Source of the DNA: Thermodesulfobacteriota bacterium
Lineage (GTDB): Bacteria; Desulfobacterota; BSN033; UBA1163
Length of the DNA: 22,920 nt
Assembly: GCA_030024065.1 (NCBI GenBank)
Contig: JASEIE010000019.1
Location: 1 to 22,920, forward strand
Reading direction: 5' to 3'
Position numbers and translations under genes: made by a program. Shown piece by piece: positions 14,678-22,665 of this stretch; positions within the stretch are counted from its first letter, which is position 1; the number at the start of each line of letters is the position of its first letter. The notes under the pieces were generated by a model. The model saw nothing but the letters and a program-made list of their open reading frames with translations, was not told where the DNA came from and searched no databases.

Positions 14678-15718
14678 TTACTCTGTAACCCCCCTCCAGA
14701 TATCCGGAAACTGGCTGAGGAACCCCGTGAAAACCTTCATGTCCTTGACCAGCAAGGATTTGAAGGCTGTCGGGGGAGGATTGTTCTTGGCCGGGGGAAC
14801 ATCCAGCCTTGCCGAATAGGACCCTACGATCTCCACCATTTTCATTTGTCCTTCTTTTGACAGGCCCCACTCCAAAAACAGCTTGGCCGAATTGGGGTGC
14901 GGGGCATTCTTCATGATTCCCATGGGAGCGTCCACACGTGGCGTGCCCTCTTCGAACCAGATTCCCATGATCGGGCTCTTCTTCAGCTCACGCTCTTCAT
15001 AGACCGCATATCCGTAATAACACGTGGCAATGTCGATCTCTCCCCTCAGCAGGGCAACGGTCGTTGCCCCTGTTCCCGTGTAAACCTTTGGCTTATTCCG
15101 TGCAATCTGCTCCCAATACTGACTCCCGAGGACTTCCGTGAGCGTGTGATAGATAACGGCTTGGGCACCTGAACTTCCAGGCTCAACGCCCAGTTTGCCT
15201 TTCCATCTGGGGTCCGCCAATTCCTTCCAGGTTTTTGGCACTTTGTCGGGGGAGAGCACCTCTTTGTTGTAACCACCGATCATGGCAAAAGAGCGAAACG
15301 CAGCATAATAACCCGGATGCACATATTCTTTCGGGTACTCCTTATAGACAGGGGAATCAAATTTCATGAGCCACCCGTCATCGACCATCTTGATATACGG
15401 GGGAAGAGCGGCGATATGCATCACATCAGCGATCGCCTTCCTCGCCTTGTATTCCGTCTCTAACCGGGACCAAACGGTCATTGATGTGCTTCGAAAAAAC
15501 TCGCTCACATCCAGAAAAGGGTATTTTGCCTTAAAGGCCTTCAGATATTCTACAGCAGGCTCTGTAGGCATCGACGTGTACCAGACGAACTTCCCTTCTT
15601 TTTTTGCGCCATCGATCACCGCTTGGTCGGCGGCGGAAACCGTGGCATGCCAGTTCGATGTCACCATTGCTACCAGGAACAGGAGACAAAACCATTTTAC
15701 GAATTTCCTTTTTTCCAT
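14678..15718 (-). CDS. Periplasmic extracellular solute-binding protein (FbpA/AfuA-like)
   Basis: A 346-residue binding protein for the ABC importer. The N-terminus is a Sec signal peptide (MEKRKFVKW, hydrophobic core, cleavage likely after TVSA near residue 29). The mature protein begins with the family pattern DGAKKEGKFVWYTSMPTE and has APHPNSAKLFLEWGLSKEGQ near the C-terminus. A Tyr-Tyr pair in IATCYYGYAVYEE falls where iron-binding relatives place their ligand tyrosines, but many relatives bind organic anions. Within an operon led by a racemase, an organic or amino acid ligand is at least as likely as Fe3+. AAGGAGGT precedes the ATG by about nine bases. The 39-base gap to the upstream racemase contains two GTTAAC sites spaced by three bases. 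Confidence 0.9.
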   Translation of the reverse strand: MEKRKFVKWFCLLFLVAMVTSNWHATVSAADQAVIDGAKKEGKFVWYTSMPTEPAVEYLKAFKAKYPFLDVSEFFRSTSMTVWSRLETEYKARKAIADVMHIAALPPYIKMVDDGWLMKFDSPVYKEYPKEYVHPGYYAAFRSFAMIGGYNKEVLSPDKVPKTWKELADPRWKGKLGVEPGSSGAQAVIYHTLTEVLGSQYWEQIARNKPKVYTGTGATTVALLRGEIDIATCYYGYAVYEERELKKSPIMGIWFEEGTPRVDAPMGIMKNAPHPNSAKLFLEWGLSKEGQMKMVEIVGSYSARLDVPPAKNNPPPTAFKSLLVKDMKVFTGFLSQFPDIWRGVTE

Positions 15719-15757
15719 TTTCTCTTACCTCCTTTCGTAGGTGTTAACTCTGTTAAC

Positions 15758-16498
15758 TCACATCAAACCATTATATTCCCGTTTCACGACTGCCGCGTAA
15801 ACCATCTGGGTTAACGTCAGGAAGTCGAAGACCGGAAGGTTGACAGCTTCTTGGATGAACTTGGCATAGGGCGGGAGGTTGGCGCATTCAAGGACGAGTG
15901 CTCCGATGTCGGGGTTATTATCGACCAGTGTCTTCGCAATGACGACCAGGTCATCCCGGAGCTGCTCGGGATAGAGGACCTCTCGGTCCTGGCTGATGCA
16001 CTGGAAGGCCTCGCTGTTCTCCATCCCGACGATCACGACGGGGACGTGCCCCGCGCCGGCGGCTTCAAGATGCTTCTTTCCGAGGCCTTTTTCGCTACCC
16101 TCGGCCGTGATGATCCCCACCTTCTGATCCTTCCGCAACATCCGATAGACCAGAGGGATCTGAAGCAGACTCGACATAAAGACCGGGATATTGACGGCGT
16201 CGGCAATGATGTCTTGATACAAAACAAGAAACCCGCAATTCGTCGTAATTGCCCTCACTCCCACGCGCTCCAGCTCCTTCGCCGCCTGGACAAAAGGTTC
16301 TATAAACTCCTCCCCTCCGGCGAACATCTTAAAACGGGTCGAGATATCGACTCCCTTCACGACATGAAGCCTCACGGGGAAATCGAAGGTCGTTGCATTC
16401 CCCATCTCCCCTGGGATACGCGGAAACCGCCGTTCGATCATCATGATTCCAATAACCTCGCCGTAGGTATTCCGGCCTCCTCTCACCTCTTTTAACAT
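15758..16498 (-). CDS. Asp/Glu/hydantoin racemase family protein, paralogue 3
   Basis: A 246-residue relative of the two racemases at 10100 and 10999, on the opposite strand and more divergent. Cys88 lies in ITTNCGFL and Cys205 in the canonical LECANLPPY context, so both expected acid/base cysteines are in place, unlike in the other two. N-terminal landmarks VRGGRNTYGEVIGIMM and RFPRIPGEMGNATTFDFPV match them. The ribosome site and flanks (GAAAGGAGGAGAC) are identical over 13 bases to those of paralogue 1. It is the first gene of the ABC importer operon and has its own promoter (16621-16649). The likely role is to racemise or otherwise isomerise the imported compound. Confidence 0.87.
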   Translation of the reverse strand: MLKEVRGGRNTYGEVIGIMMIERRFPRIPGEMGNATTFDFPVRLHVVKGVDISTRFKMFAGGEEFIEPFVQAAKELERVGVRAITTNCGFLVLYQDIIADAVNIPVFMSSLLQIPLVYRMLRKDQKVGIITAEGSEKGLGKKHLEAAGAGHVPVVIVGMENSEAFQCISQDREVLYPEQLRDDLVVIAKTLVDNNPDIGALVLECANLPPYAKFIQEAVNLPVFDFLTLTQMVYAAVVKREYNGLM

Positions 16499-16620
16499 CC
16501 GTCTCCTCCTTTCTCATTGGAGTTGATGTGAACAACCTGGGAAGTAAAGCATGCCTTTCTTGTGCTTCCGCGCCTACTATATTTGTAAGCAAAAAAAGGC
16601 TTTGGATAATGTGAGCACTA

Positions 16621-16649
16621 ATAATAAATGGATCCATTCCATAAGTCAA
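16621..16649 (-). promoter_or_regulatory. Sigma70-like promoter with 12-bp palindrome in the spacer
   Basis: On the minus strand TTGACT (16649-16644) and TATTAT (16626-16621) are separated by exactly 17 bases. The spacer contains AATGGATCCATT (16627-16638), a perfect 12-base palindrome suited to a dimeric repressor. It lies 15 bases after the dehydratase stop and about 120 bases before racemase paralogue 3, which it would transcribe with the ABC genes. The rest of the 16499-16620 leader holds the racemase ribosome site and an A/T-run near 16590 but no convincing terminator. Confidence 0.65.
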
Positions 16650-16663
16650 TTCTCGGGTCAGTC

Positions 16664-18316
16664 CTAAAAAATCGTCGCGCCTTCGGTCATGGAACTCGCC
16701 ATTTGAGCATACATGCCAAGAGCGCCTTTCCATTCCCGTTTGGGTGGCTTCCAGCCTTTTAACCTTTCCGCCAATGTCTGGTCTGAAATGTTCAGTTTGA
16801 GTTGTCGGTTTGGGATATCGATTTCGATCTCGTCCCCATCCCGGACAATGGCAATGGGTCCCCCATCGTACGCCTCAGGCGAAACATGCCCAATGGCCGC
16901 TCCGAAGTTCCCCCCGGAAAATCTTCCATCGGTGACGACAGCCACTGATTCGCCTAATCCCATGCCCATTACAAAATGCATGACGTTAATGAGCTCATGG
17001 ACTCCAGGGGCGCCTTTCGGCCCTTGGTATCGGATCACGATGATCTCTCCGTTCTTGATTTCTTTGTTCAGAACTTTATGAACAGCTTCGTCCTCCGATT
17101 CGAAGACACGGGCCGGCCCTCGATGGTGTAACATAGGTTGGGGAATGGCACTCTGCTTGGCCACCGCTCCCTCAGGGGAAAGGTTCCCCTTCAACACGAC
17201 GATCCCCCCTTCTTTTAAAAAGGGATCGTTGAGAGGTCGGATGACTTGGTGGTCTGGGTCTTGCGCGCCCTTGATATTTTCGCCGAGGGTTGCCCCCGTC
17301 ACTGTCAGCGTATTCAAGTGCAAGAGAGGGCTCAGTTGTTTTAGCACCGCAGGAATTCCTCCTGCGCTCTCGAGGTCCTTTAATGTGTATTCAGAAAGGT
17401 TGGGCCTTACCCTGCAGACAAAAGGAGTTGTTCTGCTCAAATCGTCCCATAGGGACAGGTCAAGATTAATTCCGAGCTGCCTTGCAATGGCAGTGAGGTG
17501 GACAACCGCATTAAGCGATCCGCCTACAGCCAAAACCAGCCGGATCGCATTCTCGAAGGCCTGTTTGGTCATAATGTCTTTGGGTTTAATCTTTTTTCCA
17601 ATGAGGGTCAATACCTGCTGACCGGCTTTCTTGGCAATCTCCTGGAGTTTCCCGCTTACCGATGAAGTGGTCGTGTTTCCGGGAAAGGACATGCCCAAGG
17701 CCTCCACGGCACCACACATCGTGTTCGCCGTCGCGATGTTAGGACATTGACCCGGTGTTGGGCAGATGGATCCCACATAGTCTAGAAGTTTTTCTTTTGA
17801 AATCTTACCTGCCTGGTACTCAGCGTATCCTACCTGCACAGCACTCGTAAAAACGGGGTTGCCCCGGTGATACCCCGGTTCCATGTAACCACCGGTGACA
17901 ATAATGGAAGGGATATTGGTCCGGGCAGCCCCCATCGTATAGGCAGGAACGACGTCGTCACAGGAAGGGATGAGGACAGCGCCGTCAAAGTCGTAGAGGC
18001 TGAGCATGATCTCCACCATGGCGGATGCAAAATCCCGGTAAGGAAATTTGTACATGAAGCGCTCCCTCCCTCCGCTCGAAGAGGCGCAGACTCCTGGAAC
18101 CACGAACTCACCCGGAGTCCCGCCGGCTGAACGTATTCCAGCCTTCGCTGCCTCTGCGACCTTTTTCAGGTGAAACTGGCCCGGCCCTACTTCCGTCCAG
18201 GCGTGGACCACCGCAACCCATGGTCTTTTGAGATCTTCATGGGTGTACCCGATGGACCGCAAGAGCGCTTCCCGTCTCAGTTGAATGAGTTCCGGATAAT
18301 GTTCGGACTTTGCCAT
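16664..18316 (-). CDS. IlvD/Edd family dehydratase with non-canonical active site
   Basis: A 550-residue member of the dihydroxyacid / phosphogluconate / sugar-acid dehydratase family, which removes water from 2,3-dihydroxy acids using an Fe-S cluster and Mg2+. Overall length and C-terminal motifs (TDGRFSGG, GHVSPEAYDGGPIAIV, GDEIEIDI) are typical, and two cluster cysteines are present: Cys119 in PSCDD and Cys191 in GQCPNIATANTM. Deviations: the first cluster Cys (usual PCN) is Gly46 in VGPGQ; the usual DG-x-MGH Mg2+ segment is replaced by CASSSGG (77-83); and the usual Lys after CD, carboxylated in structures of relatives, is Asp121. The remnant at 2222 shares the first two changes, so they mark a subfamily. 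The ribosome site is weak. It may be a genuine dehydratase for an unusual acid or have a different chemistry. Confidence 0.85.
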   Translation of the reverse strand: MAKSEHYPELIQLRREALLRSIGYTHEDLKRPWVAVVHAWTEVGPGQFHLKKVAEAAKAGIRSAGGTPGEFVVPGVCASSSGGRERFMYKFPYRDFASAMVEIMLSLYDFDGAVLIPSCDDVVPAYTMGAARTNIPSIIVTGGYMEPGYHRGNPVFTSAVQVGYAEYQAGKISKEKLLDYVGSICPTPGQCPNIATANTMCGAVEALGMSFPGNTTTSSVSGKLQEIAKKAGQQVLTLIGKKIKPKDIMTKQAFENAIRLVLAVGGSLNAVVHLTAIARQLGINLDLSLWDDLSRTTPFVCRVRPNLSEYTLKDLESAGGIPAVLKQLSPLLHLNTLTVTGATLGENIKGAQDPDHQVIRPLNDPFLKEGGIVVLKGNLSPEGAVAKQSAIPQPMLHHRGPARVFESEDEAVHKVLNKEIKNGEIIVIRYQGPKGAPGVHELINVMHFVMGMGLGESVAVVTDGRFSGGNFGAAIGHVSPEAYDGGPIAIVRDGDEIEIDIPNRQLKLNISDQTLAERLKGWKPPKREWKGALGMYAQMASSMTEGATIF

Positions 18317-18333
18317 TCTAGTGATAAGACCTT

Positions 18334-18379
18334 GCTTTAAGAATTTTTTAAAGCTACGAAAAAGAAATTAGTCTGTCAA
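18334..18379 (-). promoter_or_regulatory. Candidate promoter and inverted repeat upstream of the dehydratase
   Basis: On the minus strand TTGACA (18379-18374) is followed after 17 bases by TAGCTT (18356-18351), a good -35 with a poor -10. Overlapping the likely transcription start is an inverted repeat, GCTTTAA (18334-18340) and TTAAAGC (18348-18354) with a 7-base loop, which could be an operator. An 8-T run on the minus strand just before the -35 follows a weak, mismatched stem and might end transcription from the tct operon. The remainder of the gap (18380-18527) has ribosome-site-like AGGAGG motifs on the minus strand without a gene behind them; I see nothing else there. Confidence 0.4.
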
Positions 18380-18527
18380 AAAAAATCCACAAGATATGGG
18401 GTGTCCTCCTCATACATTCGAACGCCAGCTTGGCACCAGGCCTGGGAGGATAAGTCAAGACCATCCCGGGAAGTTTTTTTACCTCAGGATTGGGTAATCA
18501 TCTCCTCCTGCGGATAATCCTCCTATC

Positions 18528-18983
18528 TTAAATCCCTAAGAGCGATCGAGGCATAGGGACCTTCAAAAACACCTGAAAGAGATAATGGCTTGTCAAGGCT
18601 GTCAACACCGAAAAAAACAGACTCACCTTCCAACTATAATGACTTAAGAACATGGCTAAAAAAAAGATGAAAATAAATGTGGATGGCCCAAAACCAATCA
18701 CCGGTAGTAAATACCTAAAACCCACCAAGGATAATAACCCTAAAAAGATTCTCTTGGGCGCCTCCTTCGCAGGGAAAAACTTTCCCTTTTCCCCCTTTCC
18801 CCCTGAGAAGGTTTGTATTATGATCACCGCTGTTAGTCCCATGAGAGTGATCGAACCCAACAAGGGGAAAAGTCCCCCTCCCGGTGATTTAAAGGACCCG
18901 ATGGGATAGGTTAAGGATTTTAAACAAATCCCAAACCCAAATAGGAATAAGATGATGCCACTAATGCGATCAAGATTCTTCAT
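18528..18983 (-). CDS. tctB: Tripartite tricarboxylate transporter small permease (TctB family)
   Basis: A 151-residue inner-membrane protein with four hydrophobic segments, beginning MKNLDRISGIILFLFGFGIC, as expected for the small TctB membrane subunit of the tripartite tricarboxylate transporter. The ATG at 18983 is preferred over the one at 19001 because GAGGGA lies seven bases before it. Members are poorly conserved, so the call depends partly on its place behind tctA and tctC. It is third in the operon, after the large permease and the binding protein; tctC-tctB-tctA is the more familiar order. A hairpin with T-run in the 150-base gap before it probably lowers its expression. Confidence 0.8.
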   Translation of the reverse strand: MKNLDRISGIILFLFGFGICLKSLTYPIGSFKSPGGGLFPLLGSITLMGLTAVIIIQTFSGGKGEKGKFFPAKEAPKRIFLGLLSLVGFRYLLPVIGFGPSTFIFIFFLAMFLSHYSWKVSLFFSVLTALTSHYLFQVFLKVPMPRSLLGI

Positions 18984-19046
18984 AGAAATCCCTCTAAACA
19001 TTCCAACAAAATAAAACTAAATACCCCATAATCTTTATTCAAAAAT

Positions 19047-19090
19047 ATTGGTTTTTATCCCCAACAATGTAGGCAGGGATAAAAACCAAT
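19047..19090 (-). terminator. Intercistronic terminator/attenuator between tctC and tctB
   Basis: The arms 19047-19061 and 19076-19090 are perfect 15-base reverse complements (ATTGGTTTTTATCCC and its complement) around a 14-base loop. On the minus strand the stem is followed by a short T-run (ATTTTTG). It lies 43 bases after the tctC stop and ends 63 bases before the tctB start. Partial termination or 3'-end protection here would give more binding protein than small permease. The stem is AT-rich, so readthrough is likely. Confidence 0.65.
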
Positions 19091-19133
19091 GTTCCAAATG
19101 ATGGTATGTTAGATCCTGCCTATGAGCTGAACT

Positions 19134-20114
19134 TCACTCAGGTTTGATCCCTCCAATGGTGATCATTTCCCTCCATCTCTTATCCTCTTCTGCCAAAAAC
19201 TTACCAAATTCTGTAGGGTCTTTCACCGAGATGGTTGCCCCTTGCCTGTCGTAAAAGGCCTTAATCTCATCGGTATTGAGGGTTTTCACAAATAAATCAT
19301 ATAAGATTTGTACCCTCTCTTTAGGTATTCCTTTCGGCCCAATCCATGCGTGATAGGATAGGACCTTATGGTTGACGCCGAGTTCTACAAATGTCTGGAC
19401 CTCGGGTATATATTTATTTCTGGCGCTATCTGCAACTCCAATAGCCTTTAGAACTCCCCCTTTTATTAGATGAAGAATGTCTGACAATGATGTAATGAGA
19501 ACATCGACATGCCCTCCCAGTAGTTCTGGAATGGCTGCTCCTGTCCCTTTATAAGGAATGTGGGTAACCTTCACTTTAGCAGAAAGTTCTATACCTATGG
19601 CACCCATATGATGGATCGCCCCATATCCTGTATTAGCAACTCTTAGCTTTCCCGGGTTTGCTTTCGCATAATCGAGTAATTCCTTCAAGGTGTTCCACGG
19701 GGCCTCTTTCCTGGCTACAACAATCTGGGGAGCATAGGCAGAAAAAATAATCGGCTCAAACTTCACATAATCCACCGGCGTATCCTTTATCGTGTATTTA
19801 ACGATACTAATGGATGGAGATATATGACAGAGTGTATATCCATCTGGATCAGACCTCATCACCTCACCAAACCCAATGGTAGCCCCTCCCCCAGGTTTAT
19901 TGACAACAAGGACAGGGACTCCCGTGAGCTTCTCTATAACGGGCTGCATCGCGCGCGCCGCCAAGTCCTGCCCCCCTCCCGCTGCCCAGGGAATAACGAA
20001 AGTCATTTGTTTTGATGGAAACTTCTCTTGAGCAAAGGCCAGCCCTTCAACCATCATGACCCAGCAAAGAGCAATAAAAGTTACTGTTAAAAATACTGTA
20101 GCATTCTTTCTCAT
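19134..20114 (-). CDS. tctC: Tripartite tricarboxylate transporter substrate-binding protein (TctC/Bug family)
   Basis: A 326-residue periplasmic binding protein. The N-terminal signal peptide (MRKNATVFLTV..., cleavage near AFAQ, about residue 28) is followed by the family opening FPSKQMTFVIPWAAGGGQDL. The hallmark NKPGGGATIGFGEV and DGYTL segments, which line the carboxylate-binding pocket in Bug proteins, are present. Ligands of this family include citrate, aspartate, glutamate, nicotinate and aromatic acids, so substrate cannot be assigned. AAAGGAGGT stands about nine bases upstream. The 118-base gap from tctA contains a small hairpin (20179-20197). Confidence 0.92.
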   Translation of the reverse strand: MRKNATVFLTVTFIALCWVMMVEGLAFAQEKFPSKQMTFVIPWAAGGGQDLAARAMQPVIEKLTGVPVLVVNKPGGGATIGFGEVMRSDPDGYTLCHISPSISIVKYTIKDTPVDYVKFEPIIFSAYAPQIVVARKEAPWNTLKELLDYAKANPGKLRVANTGYGAIHHMGAIGIELSAKVKVTHIPYKGTGAAIPELLGGHVDVLITSLSDILHLIKGGVLKAIGVADSARNKYIPEVQTFVELGVNHKVLSYHAWIGPKGIPKERVQILYDLFVKTLNTDEIKAFYDRQGATISVKDPTEFGKFLAEEDKRWREMITIGGIKPE

Positions 20115-20232
20115 CTCTTTTTACCTCCTTTGAATAGTAAATAGGGGACAACCAAAATGCGACATTTAAAGACATCATTCTCTCTTTACCTGAGAGATTT
20201 ATCAATCACCTCCCTTCTTCGTTCAATCCCAC

Positions 20233-21738
20233 TTACTCTTCTCCTAACTTCTCTGTTAATCTCCTCCTCTTCGCTGATGAAAAAATCGAAGATAAGATAA
20301 AAATAAAGGCAAGGGATAAGAGGATTGCAGGGATAGGTCTCTTAAAGAAAACCAACAGGTCGCCACCCGACAGCAGTAATGAGCGTCGAAATGTTTCTTC
20401 CCATATGGGACACAGAACATAAGCGAATATGAAAGGAGCGGCCTCAAACCCTGTCTTTCTCATAAGGTATCCGATGAGGCCAAAAATAATCATCACATTA
20501 ATATCCACGAGGCTCCCATTATTGGCATAAGCCCCGATGAGACAAAAAAGGAGAATCAAGGGGAAAAGGGTTGCATAAGGTACCCTCAGCAACTTCACCC
20601 AGATCGAAATGAGGGGAAGATTCAAGATCAGGAGAATGATATTTCCCATATACATGCTAAGAATCACTCCCCAGAATACATCTGGATTGTTTCGAATGAG
20701 AAGAGGGCCCGGGATGACATTATGAATCAAAAAAGCACCTAATAGAAGGGCCATGGTGGCCGTCGTTGGAATCCCGAAGGTAAAAAGCGGGATAAAGGCT
20801 CCCGCACAAGCGGCATTATTGGCCGACTCGGGACCAGCAACCCCTTCAATAGCTCCCTTTCCGAATTTCTCCGGGTGTTTGGAGAATCTTCTCTCCACGC
20901 TATAGGAGATAAATGAGGGGATCGATGCTCCAACCCCTGGTAGGATACTGAGGAAAAATCCTAAGAGCGAGCCCCGAACGATTGGCAAGGCAGAGGCCTT
21001 CATATCTTTTTTGTCTGGAAGTAACCCACCAATTTGGGCTTTGAAAATATCCCTTTTAAACGTTTCTTCTAAATTGATCAGGATTTCCCCTACACCAAAG
21101 ACGCCCATGACAACAGGAACGAGGCCAATCCCATCGTAGAATTCTTCGATTCCAAGCGTGAAACGTTGAACCCCGGAAACAGTATCAAGTCCCACGGTAC
21201 TGATAATCATTCCTGCTGCCACCATAACAAAGGCCTTGATCATGGAGCCTGAGGTCAGGTACGCTGCCAATGTCAACGCGAAAAATATGAGAGCAAAAAA
21301 TTCGAATGGTCCAAATTTGAGAGCAAGTCTGGCAAGGGGGGGGGCCAGTATCATGAGTAAAATCACGCCTCCTGTACCTGCTATGAATGAACCAATGGCA
21401 GCAATTCCCAAGGCCCGTCCAGCCCTTCCCTGCCTAGCCATCTGGTAACCATCAATACAGGTGACGACCGAAGCCGCTTCTCCGGGAATGTTGACAAGAA
21501 TCGATGTCGTCGAACCACCGTACATCGCCCCATAGAAGATCCCTGCCAACATGATGATCGCAGTAACGGGAGGAAGGTTAAATGAAAAAGGAAGTAAAAG
21601 GGCAACAGTGGCCGTAGATCCAATGCCAGGGAGAACTCCAATGAGGGTTCCCACAAAACAGCCTAAAAAGCAGAAAAATATATTGCTCGGGGTAAGGATA
21701 ACAGAAAATCCCAAACTAATACTCTGAAACGCATCCAC
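20233..21738 (-). CDS. tctA: Tripartite tricarboxylate transporter large permease (TctA family)
   Basis: A 501-residue polytopic inner-membrane protein with about eleven hydrophobic segments. It forms the transport channel, driven by an ion gradient. The two conserved PG-containing family motifs are clear: [18 protein letters not shown] near residue 38 and [16 protein letters not shown] near residue 265. The segment [18 protein letters not shown] is also characteristic. The start is GTG at 21738, supported by AGGAGAG about eight bases upstream. It is the first gene of the operon and is transcribed from a near-consensus promoter shared with the divergent GntR-type regulator. Confidence 0.93.
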   Translation of the reverse strand: MDAFQSISLGFSVILTPSNIFFCFLGCFVGTLIGVLPGIGSTATVALLLPFSFNLPPVTAIIMLAGIFYGAMYGGSTTSILVNIPGEAASVVTCIDGYQMARQGRAGRALGIAAIGSFIAGTGGVILLMILAPPLARLALKFGPFEFFALIFFALTLAAYLTSGSMIKAFVMVAAGMIISTVGLDTVSGVQRFTLGIEEFYDGIGLVPVVMGVFGVGEILINLEETFKRDIFKAQIGGLLPDKKDMKASALPIVRGSLLGFFLSILPGVGASIPSFISYSVERRFSKHPEKFGKGAIEGVAGPESANNAACAGAFIPLFTFGIPTTATMALLLGAFLIHNVIPGPLLIRNNPDVFWGVILSMYMGNIILLILNLPLISIWVKLLRVPYATLFPLILLFCLIGAYANNGSLVDINVMIIFGLIGYLMRKTGFEAAPFIFAYVLCPIWEETFRRSLLLSGGDLLVFFKRPIPAILLSLAFIFILSSIFSSAKRRRLTEKLGEE

Positions 21739-21784
21739 AAAAATACTCTCCTAATGGTTCACCTAACTTTCGCTATTTTAAAAA

Positions 21785-21812
21785 ATTATATCGGAAATGA
21801 TTTTTTTGTCAA
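21785..21812 (-). promoter_or_regulatory. Near-consensus sigma70 promoter for the tct operon
   Basis: On the minus strand TTGACA (21812-21807) and TATAAT (21790-21785) are both perfect hexamers with a 16-base spacer. The -10 is about 46 bases before the tctA GTG. The region is strongly AT-rich with A/T runs. Such a strong promoter would need repression, consistent with the divergent regulator gene. Confidence 0.8.
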
Positions 21813-21829
21813 GTTTTTTTAAAAAATAG

Positions 21830-21858
21830 TTGACAAATAAACTATTAACTTGTAAATT
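21830..21858 (+). promoter_or_regulatory. Promoter for the GntR-type regulator gene
   Basis: TTGACA (21830-21835), a 17-base spacer and TAAATT (21853-21858) lie 28 bases before the regulator's ATG. Its -35 faces away from the tct promoter's -35: TTGTCAA (21806-21812) and TTGACAA (21830-21836) form a 7-base inverted repeat with a 17-base centre. Binding to this region could control both genes together. Confidence 0.7.
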
Positions 21859-21867
21859 GTCGACATT
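21856..21867. promoter_or_regulatory. Candidate operator for the FadR-type regulator
   Basis: ATTGTCGACATT contains the perfect 8-base palindrome TGTCGACA (21858-21865). It resembles the TTGT-NN-ACAA type of site bound by several FCD-domain GntR regulators, with one mismatch. It starts within the -10 hexamer of the regulator's promoter, so occupancy would give autorepression. Assignment is by similarity of pattern and position only. Confidence 0.5.
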
Positions 21868-21885
21868 AGAACACGGGAGATTTTA

Positions 21886-22584
21886 ATGCCACTTGCCTTA
21901 AGTGCAGCCAAGATTGAACGGGGGGCTCTTTCCGAGAAGGTTGTTTCTATCCTGAGAGAAGCGATTGCAAAGGGTGAGCTTGTGCCGGGAGAGCGTCTTC
22001 CCGAAAAATTCTTGTCCGAGCAACTGGGAGTGAGTCGTGCCCCGATCAGGGATGCCTTTAGAATACTTGAGCTTGAAGGGTTGGTTCAAATTATTCCTCA
22101 AAAAGGTGCACGAATCAAAGGGCTAACCGTTAAGGATGTCGAAAGTATTTATGAACTGAGAAGTACATTAGATTCTCTTGCTATAAGACTTGCTGTTCCC
22201 AACCTTCGAGAAGAGGATTTTTCTTATTTAGGAAAATTATTGCAACAGATGAAGGGATGCATAAAAAAGAGGGATACTAACTCCTATAAGAACCTCAATA
22301 GTGAATTTCATGATTTTTTTTATCAGAAGAGTCAAAACCAATGGCTTTGCGATGTCAATAAGGGCTTAATGAAGCACATTATGCGTTTAAGATCTTTCTC
22401 GTTGGCAAGGCCAAAAAGATTAAAAGAGTCTTATGAGGATCATGTCAATATATTTGAAGCCCTGAAGCGTGAGAAAAATGCGGAAGCGGAAGAAATTGCC
22501 AAGAAACATACCAAGGAAGCAGGTAATTTTGTGCTTCAGTTCTTTTCAAAAAAAGAAAATACATTGGATAGCCTTGTCATATAG
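21886..22584 (+). CDS. GntR family transcriptional regulator, FadR/FCD subfamily
   Basis: A 232-residue DNA-binding regulator. The N-terminal winged helix-turn-helix covers about residues 14-80 (LSEKVVSILREAI, ERLPEKFLSEQLGVSRAPIRDAFRILELEGLV, then the wing IPQKGARIKG). The C-terminal all-helical FCD domain carries likely metal/ligand histidines in SEFHDFF, YEDHVNIF and AKKHTKEA. FCD regulators usually bind small carboxylic acids and are released from DNA by them. ATG 21886 has GGGAG seven bases upstream. It is divergent from tctA, so it most likely represses the tct operon and itself and senses the transported acid. Confidence 0.9.
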   Translation: MPLALSAAKIERGALSEKVVSILREAIAKGELVPGERLPEKFLSEQLGVSRAPIRDAFRILELEGLVQIIPQKGARIKGLTVKDVESIYELRSTLDSLAIRLAVPNLREEDFSYLGKLLQQMKGCIKKRDTNSYKNLNSEFHDFFYQKSQNQWLCDVNKGLMKHIMRLRSFSLARPKRLKESYEDHVNIFEALKREKNAEAEEIAKKHTKEAGNFVLQFFSKKENTLDSLVI

Positions 22585-22665
22585 AAACAGCTTACCGTTC
22601 AGTGATTGAGGGTGTTATTGGATCGAAATATTATCGGATTAAATCGTTAAGAAAAGGAGGAGGAT

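Noticed and set aside
15743..15757. Twin GTTAAC sites between racemase 3 and the binding-protein gene as an operator.
   Set aside because: Short, AT-rich hexamers between co-transcribed genes with no promoter nearby; chance is a sufficient explanation.
18400..18527. Several AGGAGG-like motifs on the minus strand suggesting a small gene between tctB and the dehydratase.
   Set aside because: Only a five-codon frame follows; no ORF of useful length exists.
20160..20240. Minus-strand stretch resembling part of a glycine riboswitch (CTCTCAGGTAAA with GAGAG, and CGAAG nearby) between tctA and tctC.
   Set aside because: The P2 stem and the conserved GCCGAAGG core are missing and there is no room for them. 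What remains is a 6-base hairpin (20179-20197), so a true aptamer is unlikely.
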